64,000 nt of DNA, from the NCBI GenBank assembly GCA_050084985.1, contig JBITNC010000001.1, positions 173,600,001-173,664,000 on the forward strand. The letters run 5' to 3'. Below are positions 37,015 to 49,372 of the stretch, one piece after another. Both the position numbers and the translations under genes were made by a program. Under the pieces are notes generated by a model. That model made no database searches. It was not told where the DNA came from and was given only the letters and a program-made list of their open reading frames with translations. Each line of letters begins with the position of its first letter. The stretch's first letter is position 1. Origin of the DNA: Nageia nagi (Eukaryota > Pinophyta).

Positions 37015-40000
37015 TTGCTACACAAGAATGTAAAATAATAAGCATGTGGTTCAATAAACAATATTATATGTTTAAGTTTTAACCAAGTAAGTAATACATG
37101 CTTTATTTAATTAACTAATACATGTTTGATTTGATTCACTAGTACAAATATTTTATAACTCAAATAATAATCCATGTACCCAAATACATTTTTTATCTCG
37201 AAAACATAGATGTAGAGTGGCATTATTGAGGCTTATTTTCTTATCTAAAATTAGGCCCACTTTGATGCCCACACAAGAGGGAGCCCAAGTACTACTAATC
37301 CTTAACTAGTTCACCTTGGTTAGTATTATACTTTCTCACAAGGAGAATCACTTACTATTTTCTAAGGTTATGATGTTTATTATATCAGTCAAATTATAAG
37401 TCTTGATTTGGTTTCAAGTTTTCCTCCTAGGTTATCAGTATAATCCTTGAATGGATGTGTAGACATGTGGTATCACTACACTCATGCCTATCTACCTATT
37501 GAAGTTATGTCCAGACCAACAAAGGATTTAAGGGTAATTTAAAAGTACAAACTTTTTACCATTTGAATCATCAAACTTAAAGGCTCCAATCTACCTATCC
37601 TCACCTCATGGCTTCCCAAACAAGTCATGTTGTAGAATGTACATGTATATGTGTTCATTTTAGGGGATGGCACATTTCAATGTTTGTGATTTTGAATAAG
37701 TAAAAAATGCAAAACATGAAGTAAATTGCGTAAATAAAACATCATCCATTTGCAATTTGAAACCGAAGAGTCCAACCCCTAATTTGCACAAGTTCATACA
37801 TAACTTTGCATAAGGATTTTATCAATAAAAAACTTAGAGAGGCATAAAATATTCTAAGTAATAAACATGCCATATTATAGAGGTTCAAAAAATTTAAGTA
37901 AAAAATTCATAAACTTTCCCCTCTTATACTTAAACATGTTCCCTAAATAACATTAAAAGAGTAGTATGCATGTTTTTCAATAAAATGCCTAAGTATTTAT
38001 GAATGGTAAAAAATTGATGCCATGTTTAAAGTAAACAAGTACCACTTTTGCCTAAGTGAATAGAGATAAATACTTAGCATGCATCATTTCCATAATTTAC
38101 ATAAGTCCATTCATAACTTGCATGAGGAGTAACATGCATTCTAAGTATAAAGGATCTAAAAGTTTAAGTAAAAAAAATTCAATTCATAAAATATTTCCCC
38201 CATTTTTACTTAAAAAAAATGATTCTTTAATAAATGCTTAGTGTAGTAAGCTAAATTACTTTAAAAAATTGCCACTATTATCAAATTTTACATAAAAAAG
38301 TAAAAAATTACCAAATTTATAAGCACTAAGAAAAATTGCTTAAAAAATTTGTCCAAAGCAAAATTTTAATTCTACGCATTAAAAAAAAAACTAAGTAAAA
38401 CAAGTTGCCTCATGCTTTAAAAAAAAAATCCTTTTATTCAAAGAAAAGTGCATGATGAGTAAGCATTTAAATTAAGTAAAATACTTATCATTAAATGTGA
38501 GAGAAATTAATGATGAGTACACAATTTAGAAGGCATGTAGTAAAAAAAAATTGCATTTAACTTAGCTATTTAATGCAAATTTTTTTTGCCTAAGTACTCT
38601 AAGTTAGACATACCTTAATGAGGATAGGTTGGTTGGCAAGAAAGGAAAAAAAAAATTATGTGAACAAACACCAAGAAAGAGAAAAAAATACTTCCATTTA
38701 ATACCAAATGATCATGCACTTACTAAAAGATAGAGTTTGTTTGTAAAATGAAGAAGGCCATGCAAGTTAAACAATAACACCAAAAAGGAGAGTAAGTGCC
38801 AAGTTGGGCATTGAAAGAGGAGGTTTTTGCAAGGAGCAACATCCATGGGAGACATAAAGAGTGTTATGGAGAAGAAAAGATGAGGAGGGAGCCATAAGTG
38901 ATGAAGCATATGGATCCATGAGTGATGATAAGGAGCTAGCTACCAGTGGTAGTGCGACAGGATGGAGCTGTAGGAAAGGGGTGTGGTGTTTGTGAGGGTA
39001 GTGTGGAGGGGCCATAGAGGGGTGATGGTGTCGAGGAGCCATGAGGAGTGACACCAAGAGAAGTGAAGAGGGAGCCTACATAGGCCAACAAAGAGCCAAT
39101 GCAAATTGGGAGGAGGTCCACCACTAGTCAGGAGCTATGTTGTTAACCACTAAATCCTCTACCTCCACTAGCCAAAGAGAGAGCAAAGAGAAATGACAAA
39201 GCTAGGTTAGAATGGTCTACATAGCTAGGAAGGAGAGACCAATAGAGGTGAAGAGAGACAAGGCCTTGTGAGAAGCCAAAATTTTAGGGCCTTTCTAAAG
39301 AGGCAAAAAAAAATTCATGCATCCAACAAGATCTTGCAGCAAACGGTATGATAGCGTTGGATCCAAAAAGGGTCCAAATTTTTTTTCATTCACCCTCCTT
39401 TTTTCTTTTGATTCAAAAAATGTCTAAACAATATGACCTCTAATGTAATGAAAAAAATATTATTTATTTATGTTTTTTTTTGCAAAAATTTAACTTTTGA
39501 ACAAAAAAAAAGCTCTCCTTCTCATATATATATTTTTAAATTAGAAGCATATATAGAAACCTTCCAAAAAATATTCTTTTGGAAAAAATTTCCCTCTTTT
39601 TATGTATAAAAACCTCTTAATACCAAAATAATAAAAGGTATGTAAAAGAAAACAATAACAATATTGCAACTAATAAAAAAAATGTTAGTATACAAATTGC
39701 ATATTTTGCCTAATGTATTATTACCCAATCACTTAACATAAAATATTGTTAGTAGAAAAATGAGCAATAATATAGTATGTTATTGAGGCAATGTTTTCTA
39801 GGATTTGAACTAACATAATCATAAAAGAATGTTAGTATAAAAATGAACTATTTTTTTTTTAAAAGACAAGGCTTATACCTCTAAATTATTTTACCTCAAA
39901 CAAAAAGAGTAAACCTCCAAATATGATGAATAAGGATGAAGATCTCCCAAAATGTTGAAGAGGAACCTTCAAACCAAGGATGTGAAGAGGAGCCTCAAAG

Positions 40001-40016
40001 GTGATATAATACCAAA
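37015..40016 (-). other. Untranslated leader of Copia B (3 kb)
   Basis: Long leader between primer site and gag, matched in layout by those of A and C. From right to left it holds an A/T tract, a purine-rich minisatellite (about 38,760-39,130), a stretch with repeated TTTAAGT/ATGCAT-type motifs (37,800-38,600), and a conserved 700-bp block just before gag (37,020-37,740). The conserved block includes the TGTGGTATCACTACAC stretch also present at about 46,035 and 52,095. The overlapping minus frames at 38,712-39,124 lie in the minisatellite and are not taken as genes. Confidence 0.7.
40001..40016 (-). promoter_or_regulatory. Primer-binding site of Copia B
   Basis: TTTGGTATTATATCAC on the minus strand directly follows the 5' LTR. 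It is a mutated form of the initiator-Met tRNA site (TGGTATCAGAGC type). Confidence 0.7.
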
Positions 40017-40503
40017 TGAGAGAGGTGAACTATAACAAGAACAACTCTAAGCTCCCAAGATCACAATACACACCTAACAAACTCACAAAGCAATCTTACA
40101 AAGATAACACAATATGTAAGTGGTTCCTCCAACTAAGAGTACATCCACTAACTAGATCTATTTTAATCTCAAATATGAATCTCTTACAATTCTCCTAACT
40201 CATATCCTAAACAATATCCTATAGCATAGCTTTACTCCAAAAATTGATTTGTAATCACAAAGAGGAAGCCTTCTATTTATAGGCCAAAATTCGTCTTTGG
40301 ATCACCATCTTATCTAATGTACAAAAGCATGACATGCACATCATTTTACCCAAGTTGAATTCTCATGAAATGGAGTGTAGGACAAGTTACATTATCATAT
40401 TCACTTAAATATTTAAGGAGTCAAATGATACCCTTAAGTATTAGTGAACTTACATAGAATATTATTGCATAACCTTTACAATAATGCATTATACATTCAA
40501 ACA
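40017..40503 (-). repeat. Copia 5' LTR of element B (487 bp)
   Basis: On the minus strand it runs from TGTTTGAATG at 40,503 to ...CTCTCA at 40,017. TATA-like GGCCTATAAATAG lies at about 40,271-40,284. The right flank is ACGAT, which does not match CTAAT at the left end of B. Confidence 0.9.
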
Positions 40504-40559
40504 ACGATTACCCCTCTTGATCCCACAATTTATAGGTGCCCTCTTTATTACAAGGAAGT

Positions 40560-41100
40560 TAAACAATTTGATCTTAGTGTATAGAATTCTCACAAACTTA
40601 ACTTAGGAGGAAAGGGATTGAATTGGTTCCAAAATGAAAGCAAAAGTTGGAAAAAGAAAGAGGAATAAGGATTAAATTCCAACACATTTCAACACATAGA
40701 ATTTACTTCCTATTCTAACATGCTATAAAAGTAAAAGTTGGAAAATAAATAAAGCAATGATCATAATTTAAAGACAAGGAATAATGGTCCATCACATTTA
40801 GTATAGATTGGATTCCAAAGTGAAAGCAGATATTGGAAAAATGAGAAGGAATAAGCAGAACTTCTACCAAGTTTCAACATGGAGAATCCCTTTTTTGTGT
40901 AATAAAATATAAAAGAAAAAATAAGAAATGAATTAAAGGATTGAACATTACTTCACCATAAAGAATTCGTTCTAGGGCTAACTAGTTAATTTGGTTAGTA
41001 AAAATTGCTATGGCATAATAAATACCAAACTATTTTTAATTTTTTTATACTCCTCGAGTTATTCTTTTTATATAATTTTAAATTGAGAAAACATATATCT
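40560..41100. repeat. Direct repeat, copy 1 (period about 923 bp)
   Basis: From AACAATTTGATCTTAG to TTATTCTTTTTATAT. It is matched by 41,488-42,025 in the same orientation, roughly 85% identical by eye, including GGAATAAGGATTAAATTCCA and GACATGGAGAATCCC-type landmarks. No open frame. Confidence 0.85.
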
Positions 41101-41289
41101 AAAAATATATTTATTTGGAAGGGGCATAATAAGTAAAATTTAATCATTTTATTTTGGAATTCATCATTCACCTTTTATTAGAAAAGAAATAGTATCATTT
41201 TCTCAAGCACTATAAGAAATAATATAATTAGTTCATGTTATCTTATATATTATATTTTTATAATAATAATATTATTTAATATAATATAA

Positions 41290-41475
41290 TATATGAATTT
41301 ATGGATAGATGAGTTGGATATGGGTAGTTGAAACTATTAAGAATGAGAGATCCAAGTTCAAGTATCCCCGCTGCCTATTGAAACATATCTAAAATTCTAT
41401 CGAGTTGATGGTAGGTGCAGATGAGGTGCGAATCATGCTCCACCTAGGGTGGATACCCCTCAATCATTAAATTGA
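41290..41475 (+). repeat. SINE-like unit, copy 1
   Basis: About 185 bp, richer in G+C than the surroundings. It contains GAGAGATCCAAGTTCAAGTA, resembling a tRNA-type pol III B box (GTTCAA), and upstream GAGTTGGATATGGGTAGTTG, which could be a weak A box. The body ends in CACCTAGGGTGGATACCCCT. It is inverted relative to 42,312-42,495. A tRNA-derived SINE is the best guess. The alternative is that the two copies are the long terminal inverted repeats of one 1.2-kb DNA element. Confidence 0.55.
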
Positions 41476-41487
41476 AGCCTAAGATAA

Positions 41488-42025
41488 ATAATTTGATCTT
41501 AGCACATCGAATACTCACAAACTTAACATAGGAGGAAAATGATTGAATTAATTCCAAAATGAAAGCAAAAATTGGAAAAGGAAAGAGGAATAAGGATTAA
41601 ATTCCAACACTATTCAACACATAGAAATCATATCTAGTGTAAGATGCTATAAAAGTGAAAGTTGGAAAAGAAATAAAGCAATGAGCATAACTTAACAAAG
41701 GGGAAATAATGGTCCATCATATTTAGCATAGATTGGATTCCAAAGTGAAAGAAAATGACTGAAAAATGAGAAAGAATAAGCATAACTTATACCGCATTTT
41801 GACATGGAGAATCCCTTTTTTAGTAATACAATTTAAAACCAAAAATTGGAAATGAAATAAAGGATTTTGGACATCACTTCAGCACAAAGAATTCACTCTA
41901 GGGTTAATTGGTTACTTTGGATAGTAAAAATTGCTATGGCTTAATTTATACCAAATCGATTTTAAATAAAGTTTTGATAATCCTCGAGTTATTCTTTTTA
42001 TATCATATAAAATTGAGAATATATA
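41488..42025. repeat. Direct repeat, copy 2
   Basis: Second copy of 40,560-41,100. Together with the adjoining SINE-like units the order is repeat, SINE-like (plus), repeat, SINE-like (minus). A 0.92-1.0 kb block was therefore duplicated, but its SINE-like part lies in opposite orientation. Confidence 0.85.
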
Positions 42026-42311
42026 TATATTAAGAGAGATAAATAATTATATATTTATGAATATGTAATTCATGTATATTATATTAAAATCTTGAATAAA
42101 AAGTAATATTTGAATTTTAGATTAAAATTTAAAGACTTACTAATATTTCTTATTATTTTAGGAAATTTTATCATTATTCTCTTTTATTTTTAATTAATTA
42201 TATTTTCTAGATTACTGTTACCTTTTCAATGGGGTTTTATTAAAATAAAGCTTAGTTTCAAATGTTGCAAGCAATTTTTATAAAATAATTTTTATAAAAG
42301 AATATTTACTG

Positions 42312-42495
42312 TAATCGAGGGGCATCCACACCATCAAAATCTACCCAAGGTACGATCCTGACCTCATTTGCACTTACCATCAACTTGATAGGATTTTTGG
42401 TATGTTTCAATAGGCAGCAAGGAGACTTGAACTTGGATCTCTCATTTCTTGAGATTTTCAACTACCCATCTCCAATTTGCCCATCCATCAATTTA
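42312..42495 (-). repeat. SINE-like unit, copy 2 (inverted)
   Basis: Reverse complement of 41,290-41,475, with the same B-box-like stretch (GATCCAAGTTCAAGTCTCC, minus strand) and the same body. Roughly 80% identical by eye. Confidence 0.55.
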
Positions 42496-42583
42496 TACTT
42501 TCCATAATTTGAAGACTATTCTTGTTACTATCTAATCCATATTTAGTGTGGCACCCACATTGAGCACTAATCGAAGATATTCC

Positions 42584-42681
42584 ACCTTTTATTCTCCTCT
42601 CTAATTGGCTGGCTAGCTATTGTTTTCTATTTACCTTTTATTCTCCTCTCTCATTGATTGGCTAGCTATTATTTTCTATTC
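42584..42681. repeat. 49-bp tandem duplication
   Basis: Two copies of ACCTTTTATTCTCCTCTC...TTTTCTATT starting at 42,584 and 42,633, differing at a few bases. Confidence 0.9.
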
Positions 42682-43233
42682 AAAGTGCCTCTTCAGAGAT
42701 GTAATGCTCATGAATGTTGTGTGTTAAGTAATGTGCATTTATGAATAATCCAGAGTTATTTTATTTTATAATTGACATAAGGATATCTCTACCATGATAA
42801 ACCTTTAAACTTAGAATATTTGTATATAAAAAGTAATATAATTACTTCATAAAATAAATTTTTATTATTTTTTTATAAGGGTAAAAATAATTAGCGGGTT
42901 TTCAAAAAATAGGGGGTCCCAAAACCTATGCTTACATAAAAATATATTCAATACAAGATCATGAGATACACAAAACAACCCATTGTGAGACTCTCCAGTT
43001 AAATTCCTAGCATTACAAAGACTGTTATGACTTTCTTAGTAATTTGGTTGCTATAGTAACCATAATAGTTACACACTACTACAACTACCACCATTTATGT
43101 GAACCTTATGATAATTTTACTAGATTTGAAAATGCTTTCTTACACTTAAAACTTTGCAAGTAGTATTTGTGTGTTGCATTTTCCATATCTTATGATATGG
43201 CTTCATAATTTGCATCTATGTTGTTGATAATAG
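42682..43233. other. No recognisable gene
   Basis: AT-rich spacer up to the 5' LTR of Copia C. No repeat or coding signal was noticed. Confidence 0.4.
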
Positions 43234-43733
43234 TGCCAAAATGTATAATGTATTATTGTAAAGGTTCTATAATAATATTCTATATAAGTTCACTAATACT
43301 TAAGGGTATCATTTGATAACTTAAACATTTAAGTGAATATGATAATGTAACTTATCCTACACTCCATGTCATGAGCATGCCCCTTGGGTAAAAGGATGTG
43401 CATGTCATGCTTTTGTACATTGGTAAAAGGGTGATCCAAAGAGGAATTTTGGCCTATAAATAGAAGGCTCCCTCTTTGTGACCACACACCAAATTTGTGA
43501 AGTAAAGTTATGCTATAAGATAGTGTTTAGGAGATGAGATTAGGATATTTGTAAGAGTTCATATTTGTGAATGAAGTGAGATCTAGTTAGTGGATGTACT
43601 TCTAGTTGGAGGAACCACTTACATCTTGAGTTATCATTGTGAGATTGATTTTTGAGTTATTTAGATGTGATTTGTGAGCTTGCATGTGATCTTGGTAGCA
43701 TATGGTTATGTATGTTATAGTTCAATCCTTTCA
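43234..43733 (+). repeat. Copia 5' LTR of copy C (500 bp, opposite orientation)
   Basis: TGCCAAAATGTATAATG...CCTTTCA on the plus strand. TATA box GGCCTATAAATAGAAGG at about 43,450, and the conserved palindrome at 43,294-43,328. The left flank is AATAG and no matching right flank was found. Confidence 0.9.
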
Positions 43734-43735
43734 TT

Positions 43736-43752
43736 TGGTATTAGATCTTCTT
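43736..43752 (+). promoter_or_regulatory. Primer-binding site of Copia C
   Basis: TTGGTATTAGATCTTC, a mutated initiator-Met tRNA site, two bases after the LTR end. Confidence 0.7.
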
Positions 43753-46506
43753 GGAGGCTCATATTCACATCCTTGGTGTGGAAGCTACATCTTGGTGATC
43801 CTTCTTCATTCCTCATCCTACACTCTCTTGTTGAGGTAAAATTAAGAGAAGGTATAATATCCTTCCTTCTTAGTTATTATTGGAATATTATTATTTTTTC
43901 TACTAACATGTTATTTTCTATGTGTTAGTTTTTTTTTACAAAATATACTTAACAAATTGTAATTTTTTTTAATCCCTTATGTTGTAATTTTTCTTTTGGT
44001 GCAATTTTTTTTTAAATGGTGTTATTGTAAACATTTTTTTTTTTGTAATATTATCCTTAATATTACAAAAATAATATTTAAATTTGCTACAATTTTTTTT
44101 CTAATTTGGAGGTTGTTTCTTTAGCTAAGTTTGAAATTTGGATTTTTTTTTTTATTGAGGGTCGATGGCAAAGTTGGTTGGTAGTGGTCTCCAATACACT
44201 CAATTTCCTCTTCTATTAGTCATAGCTTGGAGCCTCCTTCTAATAGCCTCCTTATCGTATGCCTCCTTTAGCTAGCCTCCTTCCCATTAGCCTCCTTCTT
44301 GCCCAGCTTGCTTCCTTCCTATTGGCCTCTTTTTATCAACCTCCTTCTCTCCCAACCAATTTCCTTCCTACCAACCTCCTTCTACTAGTCTCCTTCTTGC
44401 CCAGCTGGCTTCCTTCATGTTAGCATCCTTCCTAAACTCCTACTATTGGCTATTCATGGTTGACTTTTTTTTCTATATCCATGTTTCCCTTGAGACTGCA
44501 CAACTCCTCCTTGCAGTGATGCTAGATCCTTTTTGCCATGCTGAACCCTTGCCTTATTCTTCAAAGTAGGACCCCCTCCACCCCATTCTCTTTTGCAACA
44601 CTAAACTTTGTAACCTTGTCAAATGTGTGACCTCACTCTTCTACCCTTATCTACTACTTTCTCCTTTGTGTGGCCTCCATTTTTTTACCCAAAATTAACC
44701 TTTTATCTCTTTCTCCTCCTTTTTAGGTGTTGATTAAAAGGGGGTGTTTTATTTATTTATTTATTTTTTGGGTAGATAGTCTTTAATTCCATTCACTTAT
44801 GTTTCTTGCAAGTAATCTTTTGAGGTTGACCACATGCTTAGTTTATTTATTTAATAAGTATATTACATATTAAATGCTCTTTGACTTAAAGTAGAGGTAG
44901 ACTTTAAATTTGAATGATGATTTATCTTATCAACTTGGAGAAAATCATTAGTAAAGTTCAACATTTTTTAGAGGTATTAATTTTTTAAACTAAATACTTA
45001 TTGAGGGAAGTTTATTGTTAAAATAGGTGAATTGCTTTGTAATTATACACACTTAGAATTTTTTAGCATACTTTTAAGGATTAAGTATTAAGTTAAGCTA
45101 ATTCTGCTATCTTTAGGGAACATATTTAAGTAAAAAGGGGGAATTTGTATGAATTTTTTTACTTAAAGTTTAATACATGTTGCTTTCTTAATTTTTAAGT
45201 TGATGTTTAAGGCTTAAAATTTTAAGTAAATGCTTACTACTTAAAAAGTTAAATGCATGCTTAGTACTTATTTGTTAAGTTAATAAATGCATGCTTAGTA
45301 TGTCAATTTATTTATTTGTTTAAGTTAAAATATGTATTTCTTTACTTAAAAATTGTTAAGATAAAAAGTGCATGTTTTTTATTACTTACTTTTTTAAATG
45401 CATACTTTTGAGTTAAAATGATGCATGTTTAAGCTTAATACTTAAATTTTATGCATTCTTAGTACTTATTTGTTAAGTTAATGCATGATTATGCTTAAAT
45501 GATGCATGTTTAGTACTTAAATGTTTAAGTTAATGATACATGATTAGAGCTTAAATTTCTTAAGCTAATGCTTACTACTTACTACTTAAAAGTTAAAAGC
45601 ATGCTTAGTACTTATGTTTAGTACTTAATTTCTTAAGTTATAATGCAATTTACTTCTTTATGCAAAATGGATTTGTGCAAAATTAGGAATGATGTAAAGA
45701 TGTCCTTTAGGGGTTGGTAAACAAAACCCATTGGACATTTATGTTTCAAATTTTGAATGGATGATGTTTTACTTATGCTCTTTACTTCATGTTTTTATTT
45801 TTTATTTATTTGCTTATTCAATCAAAAATGCAAATATTGATATGAGAAACCCCCTAAAATGAATACATCTGCATGTACATTCTGCAACATGACTTGTTTG
45901 AGGAGCCATAAGGTGAGGATAGGTAGACTAGAGCCTTTAAGTCCAATGATCCAAATGGTGAAAATTCTATACTTCTTAATTGCCCCTAAGTCCTTTGTTG
46001 GTTTGGATATAACTCCAATATGTGGATAGGCATGTGTGTAGTGATACCACATGTCCACACATCCATTCAAGGATTATATTGATAACCTAGGAGGACAACT
46101 TGAAACCTAATAAATATTAATAAGTTGGTCAATCCAATAAATGTCATAACCTTGGAAAATAGTAGGTACTTCTCCTTGCAAGAAAGTATAATACTGACCA
46201 AGGCAAACTAGTTAAAGATTGGTAGTACTTGGGCTCCTCTTGTGTGGGCATCCAGGTGAAGGCTTAATTTTAAATAAGAAAATAAGCCTCAACAATGTCA
46301 CTCTACATGTACAATTCTTGAAATGAGAAATGTATTTGGGTACATGAGATGTATATTTGAGTTATAAAATATTTGCACTTATGAATCAAATTAAGCATGT
46401 CTCTAGTGTTAAATTTAACATGTATTATTTACTTGGTTAAAACTTAACATATAATGTTGTTTATTGAACCACATGCTTATAATTTTTTCACATGCTTATG
46501 TAGCAA
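43753..46506 (+). other. Untranslated leader of Copia C
   Basis: Same plan as in A and B. There is a pyrimidine-rich minisatellite (about 44,200-44,420; units like AGCCTCCTTCT), then a stretch of many TTAAGT...ATGCATGCTTAGTACTTA units (45,150-45,650), then the conserved block before gag (45,830-46,500). The frames at 43,674-43,928 (plus) and 45,822-46,070 (minus) are not supported as genes. Confidence 0.7.
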
Positions 46507-46740
46507 ATGGGAGACTCCTGTTTACCCAAACATATTCTTGAATGTTCTAACTTTGGGATTTGAGAACCTTGGATGAGAGTTGAGTTGCAGGCAAGGAAGC
46601 TTTGGCAAACAATGAATGAGAACCTTGTTGCTCCTACAGATGAAAAGGCACTTGAGGCCTACAACATAAAGAATGAGTTGACAACCCCCATGATTTTTTA
46701 TGCAATTTTAGATGATGTGCTCCTCATGATGTGTATCCAA
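46507..46740 (+). pseudogene. Copia C gag, truncated after about 75 codons
   Basis: Starts ATG GGA GAC TCC like A and B. Then come LWQTMNENLVAPTDEKALEA and NIKNELTTPM, to DDVLLMM near 46,735. Beyond this, homology to gag B ends and unrelated sequence follows. One early stop lies before 46,573. The open frame 46,573-46,872 therefore has a gag start and an unrelated tail. Copy A breaks at the same DDV position. Confidence 0.8.
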
Positions 46741-46985
46741 TATTTGTACATGTATCCAAATGTATACAAAATATGCACATATATGCATCTAGAATCAATC
46801 TACTTTAATAACAACTTTATTAAAAATACACATGCATATATCCAAAATATTTATTCTTTGATAGCAACTTAACCCATTAATTCCTTGTCAATCCTGCACA
46901 TCACATATTATTATCAAGGATATTTAAAAATAAAAAATTATTGCACATAGAATTTATTGAAATCTATCTTACTAAAGAACCTTAT
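46741..46985. other. Spacer, no gene
   Basis: AT-rich sequence with short TGTATCCAA(A/T) repeats just after the gag break (46,729-46,765). Confidence 0.4.
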
Positions 46986-46989
46986 TTGG

Positions 46990-47240
46990 CCCATCTAACT
47001 CCGTACACTTTTTGGTTTCTACTCTCAAAACTTTGTAGAAATTAAGAATGTTATTAACAAAACTGCATAAATTTAGTTTCAATACTGCTAAATAAACATG
47101 TAATACTTCAACACATAAATCATAATAGCCTTTTCTAACCACACTACCAAACCATGCTGCCAACCATATATGTTCACATTATTGATGGGCATATTGAATA
47201 TTTCTATTGTTTGCATATTCAAGTATAAAATATATATTGC
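46990..47240 (-). pseudogene. PPR-repeat gene fragment
   Basis: On the minus strand, from about 47,215 leftward: NIQYAHQ, a stop, CEHIWLAAWFGSVVRKGYYD, then VEVLHVY and the ILNFYKVLRVE tract. This fits the plant PPR pattern (G-x-I-x-x-A-x-x-V-F-D...W-x-x-M-I-x-G-x-x-x-x-G-x-x-x-x-A-L-x-x). Such proteins bind organelle RNA. Only about 80 residues are left, with one stop. This is a gene fragment inside transposon DNA, not a functional gene. Confidence 0.5.
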
Positions 47241-47606
47241 ATATTGGAGATCTTACTAATACTTTTATCTTATGCATTTCCAAGACCAACAAAAAAAAAG
47301 ATCTTATTATTCCTATTATGCTCAATTGAGAAGATAATGAAAGAAGTTAAGAAAGGAAAACCATCTTTGAACTTTAGTATGAGGTTCAAAATAAGTTACA
47401 GAAATGATTTTCTTTTCAAACTACCTTCATTTTCCTCACCAATGACCTTAAAAAGAAGGTTGGGTTTTTTTTTCCCTATGCCTATTAAGGTTGAGGAATC
47501 TTGTAATATTTACCTATATTCTTCCAAAATGTACCACCATGGAACCTCCATAATAAGTTATAGACATAAATAAAAGAGTATTTAAAAATGGTTTTACATT
47601 GAATGT

Positions 47607-47806
47607 TTTGGTTGTGAGTTCCTTATAGACATGTATGCAAATTATGGAAGAATTTTTAATACCCAATAATTTTTTGAGAATATGTATGATGCAAATTATA
47701 TTTCATGGATTAAAATGATTAGAGGATATGCAATTATAGACTAAAATGAGGATGCCCCTAAACTCTTTAATTTAATGATGCACTTGGGAATTAACCCTAA
47801 TATCAA
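47607..47806 (+). pseudogene. PPR-repeat gene fragment, opposite strand
   Basis: One plus frame reads FLIDMYANYGRIFNTQ, a stop, FFENMYDANYISWIKMIRGY, then APKLFNLMMHLGINPN. This is close to the PLS-class consensus (L-x-D-M-Y-A-x-x-G...F-x-x-M...x-S-W-x-x-M-I-x-G-Y...A-x-x-L-F-x-x-M...G-x-x-P-N). About 66 residues with two stops. It lies 370 bp from, and opposite in strand to, the other PPR fragment, so the source gene was broken up. The open frame 47,244-47,573 between them is unrecognised. Confidence 0.65.
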
Positions 47807-49215
47807 TGAACTACAAAAACCATGATCATAATCAAAACATCTACTTGCTAAACTAGATTTTTCTCAAGCTTAGGTTATTGTTTCTATGACATTACAAAAA
47901 GGAACTTGATGAAAAATAGATGAAAACTACATTCTATTAAACCTCAAGGACTGACCATTCTTAAATAGCTAATCAAGGTATAGTCTTTAATGAAGAAATG
48001 ACATTTAGCATTTACAGTATAGAGGTAAGGGGTGAGTGATAGCTTCTTGGGATCAATATTTAAAAGAATGGTTAAAACTTTCATTGCGTATAAGTAGATT
48101 CCTAGGAGACAAAAAAGGGGAAGTCAAAAATAGTTGAGAAACTCGATGGAGGACCAATGTAATAGATAGATAAGGGGGAGAGGTAGGGTAAATGATCATT
48201 CAAAGGTATCATTAATGGTAGGGAATTAGGCCCCATAGGGATCTTGTATCTTTTATTTATGCATTTCAAATTTTAACATATGATAAATGTGAAAAAAACT
48301 ATACAAGAAAATTGCAATAGGCATTCAAGAAAATTAAACTTAACATTGGATTCCCTCAAGAAATAAAGTGTATAGTAAAATGTTGAGTAGCCTATTTAGG
48401 GTTATGGTATAAGTCTAGCCAAATATTAGTTTCATAATTAGGGATTTAAACTTATAATATTACCCATTTCCCCCATTTTTTATTTATGGTGTTATTCCTT
48501 GTGTTATGCAATTTTTGAGCTGTAGAGTGTTTAACCGTTTTAATAAGAAAAAGAGAGGGTGGAGTTAGTAAGTACAGATGAGCTTTTGGACTATGAGGTT
48601 TGGTAAACACAAAAAAATAATGAGCTTATTAAAGAAAATGAGTAGGTTGGAGATGGGATATATATATAATTATGGTGGTAGGGGAATGTACATTAGCAAT
48701 TTTGAACAATAGCAATGGGGTTATGTGATCATGTGAGCGATTGAGGTGACAATTGCTAAAAGGGTTTAGCAAAACATAAGTGTAATTTACATGGATAAAT
48801 TTCCATGACAAGTCATGGTTGTTTTCATAAATATTAAAACTTAGCATCTGAAGTTGATTAGAAGTAGAACATTTGCAATCATTCTAAAAGGGTATCAATG
48901 GTTTTCAAGTTATGAGAAGAGGGCATTGCATTCGAAATGTAATTAATAGAATAAATTAAATAGTAATATGTTTTATGGTGTATCCATGTAAGAGTGCTTT
49001 AAAAATAATACTTGTTCTCTATTATATATATATGGGAAATTTCTCTCTCCTATTTATTTGTATGTTTAAAATAATAAATAAGTATATAAACTTGTAATAA
49101 TAGATCATGTAAATGAAAAATAATAATTGAATCATTATAATATTTTTTATATTCATTAAAAAATCAATTATTTATTTATTTAAAAATTTCACATATAATG
49201 TGCTATGTTTTAACT
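47807..49215. other. No recognisable gene
   Basis: AT-rich sequence inside the Copia complex. The minus frame 48,847-48,629 (72 codons) has no family resemblance I can name. Confidence 0.35.
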
Positions 49216-49372
49216 AGCTTAGATATCTTAAATATATATCTAAAAATATCAAGAGGTGTCAATCTTGATGTCTCTATCATGGAAATCACTCTTCCAAAAA
49301 AAGGAGATAGGTGCTTCAAGATTGATACCTCTCAATTTTTTTAAATATATATCTAGGATATCTAAGATATCA
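49216..49372. repeat. Short inverted repeat (MITE-like or hairpin)
   Basis: The arm 49,216-49,272 (TTAGATATCTTAAATATATA... to GAGGTGTCAATCTTGA) pairs with 49,311-49,372 (TCAAGATTGATACCTCTC... to GATATCTAAGATATCA). The stem is about 57 bp with a few mismatches and the loop about 38 bp. An RNA from here would fold like a small-RNA precursor. The simplest reading is a small foldback MITE. Confidence 0.75.

Noticed and set aside
38712-39124. Overlapping minus frames in the leader of Copia B
   Set aside because: Same reason: repeat-rich leader, competing frames, no similarity among copies.
31890-40508. Element B as a simple independent insertion
   Set aside because: Its two flanks (CTAAT left, ACGAT right) do not match, while the left flank matches the far flank of copy A.
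41290-42495. The SINE-like pair as functional tRNA genes
   Set aside because: A cloverleaf cannot be drawn; only a B-box-like block is present and the A box is weak.
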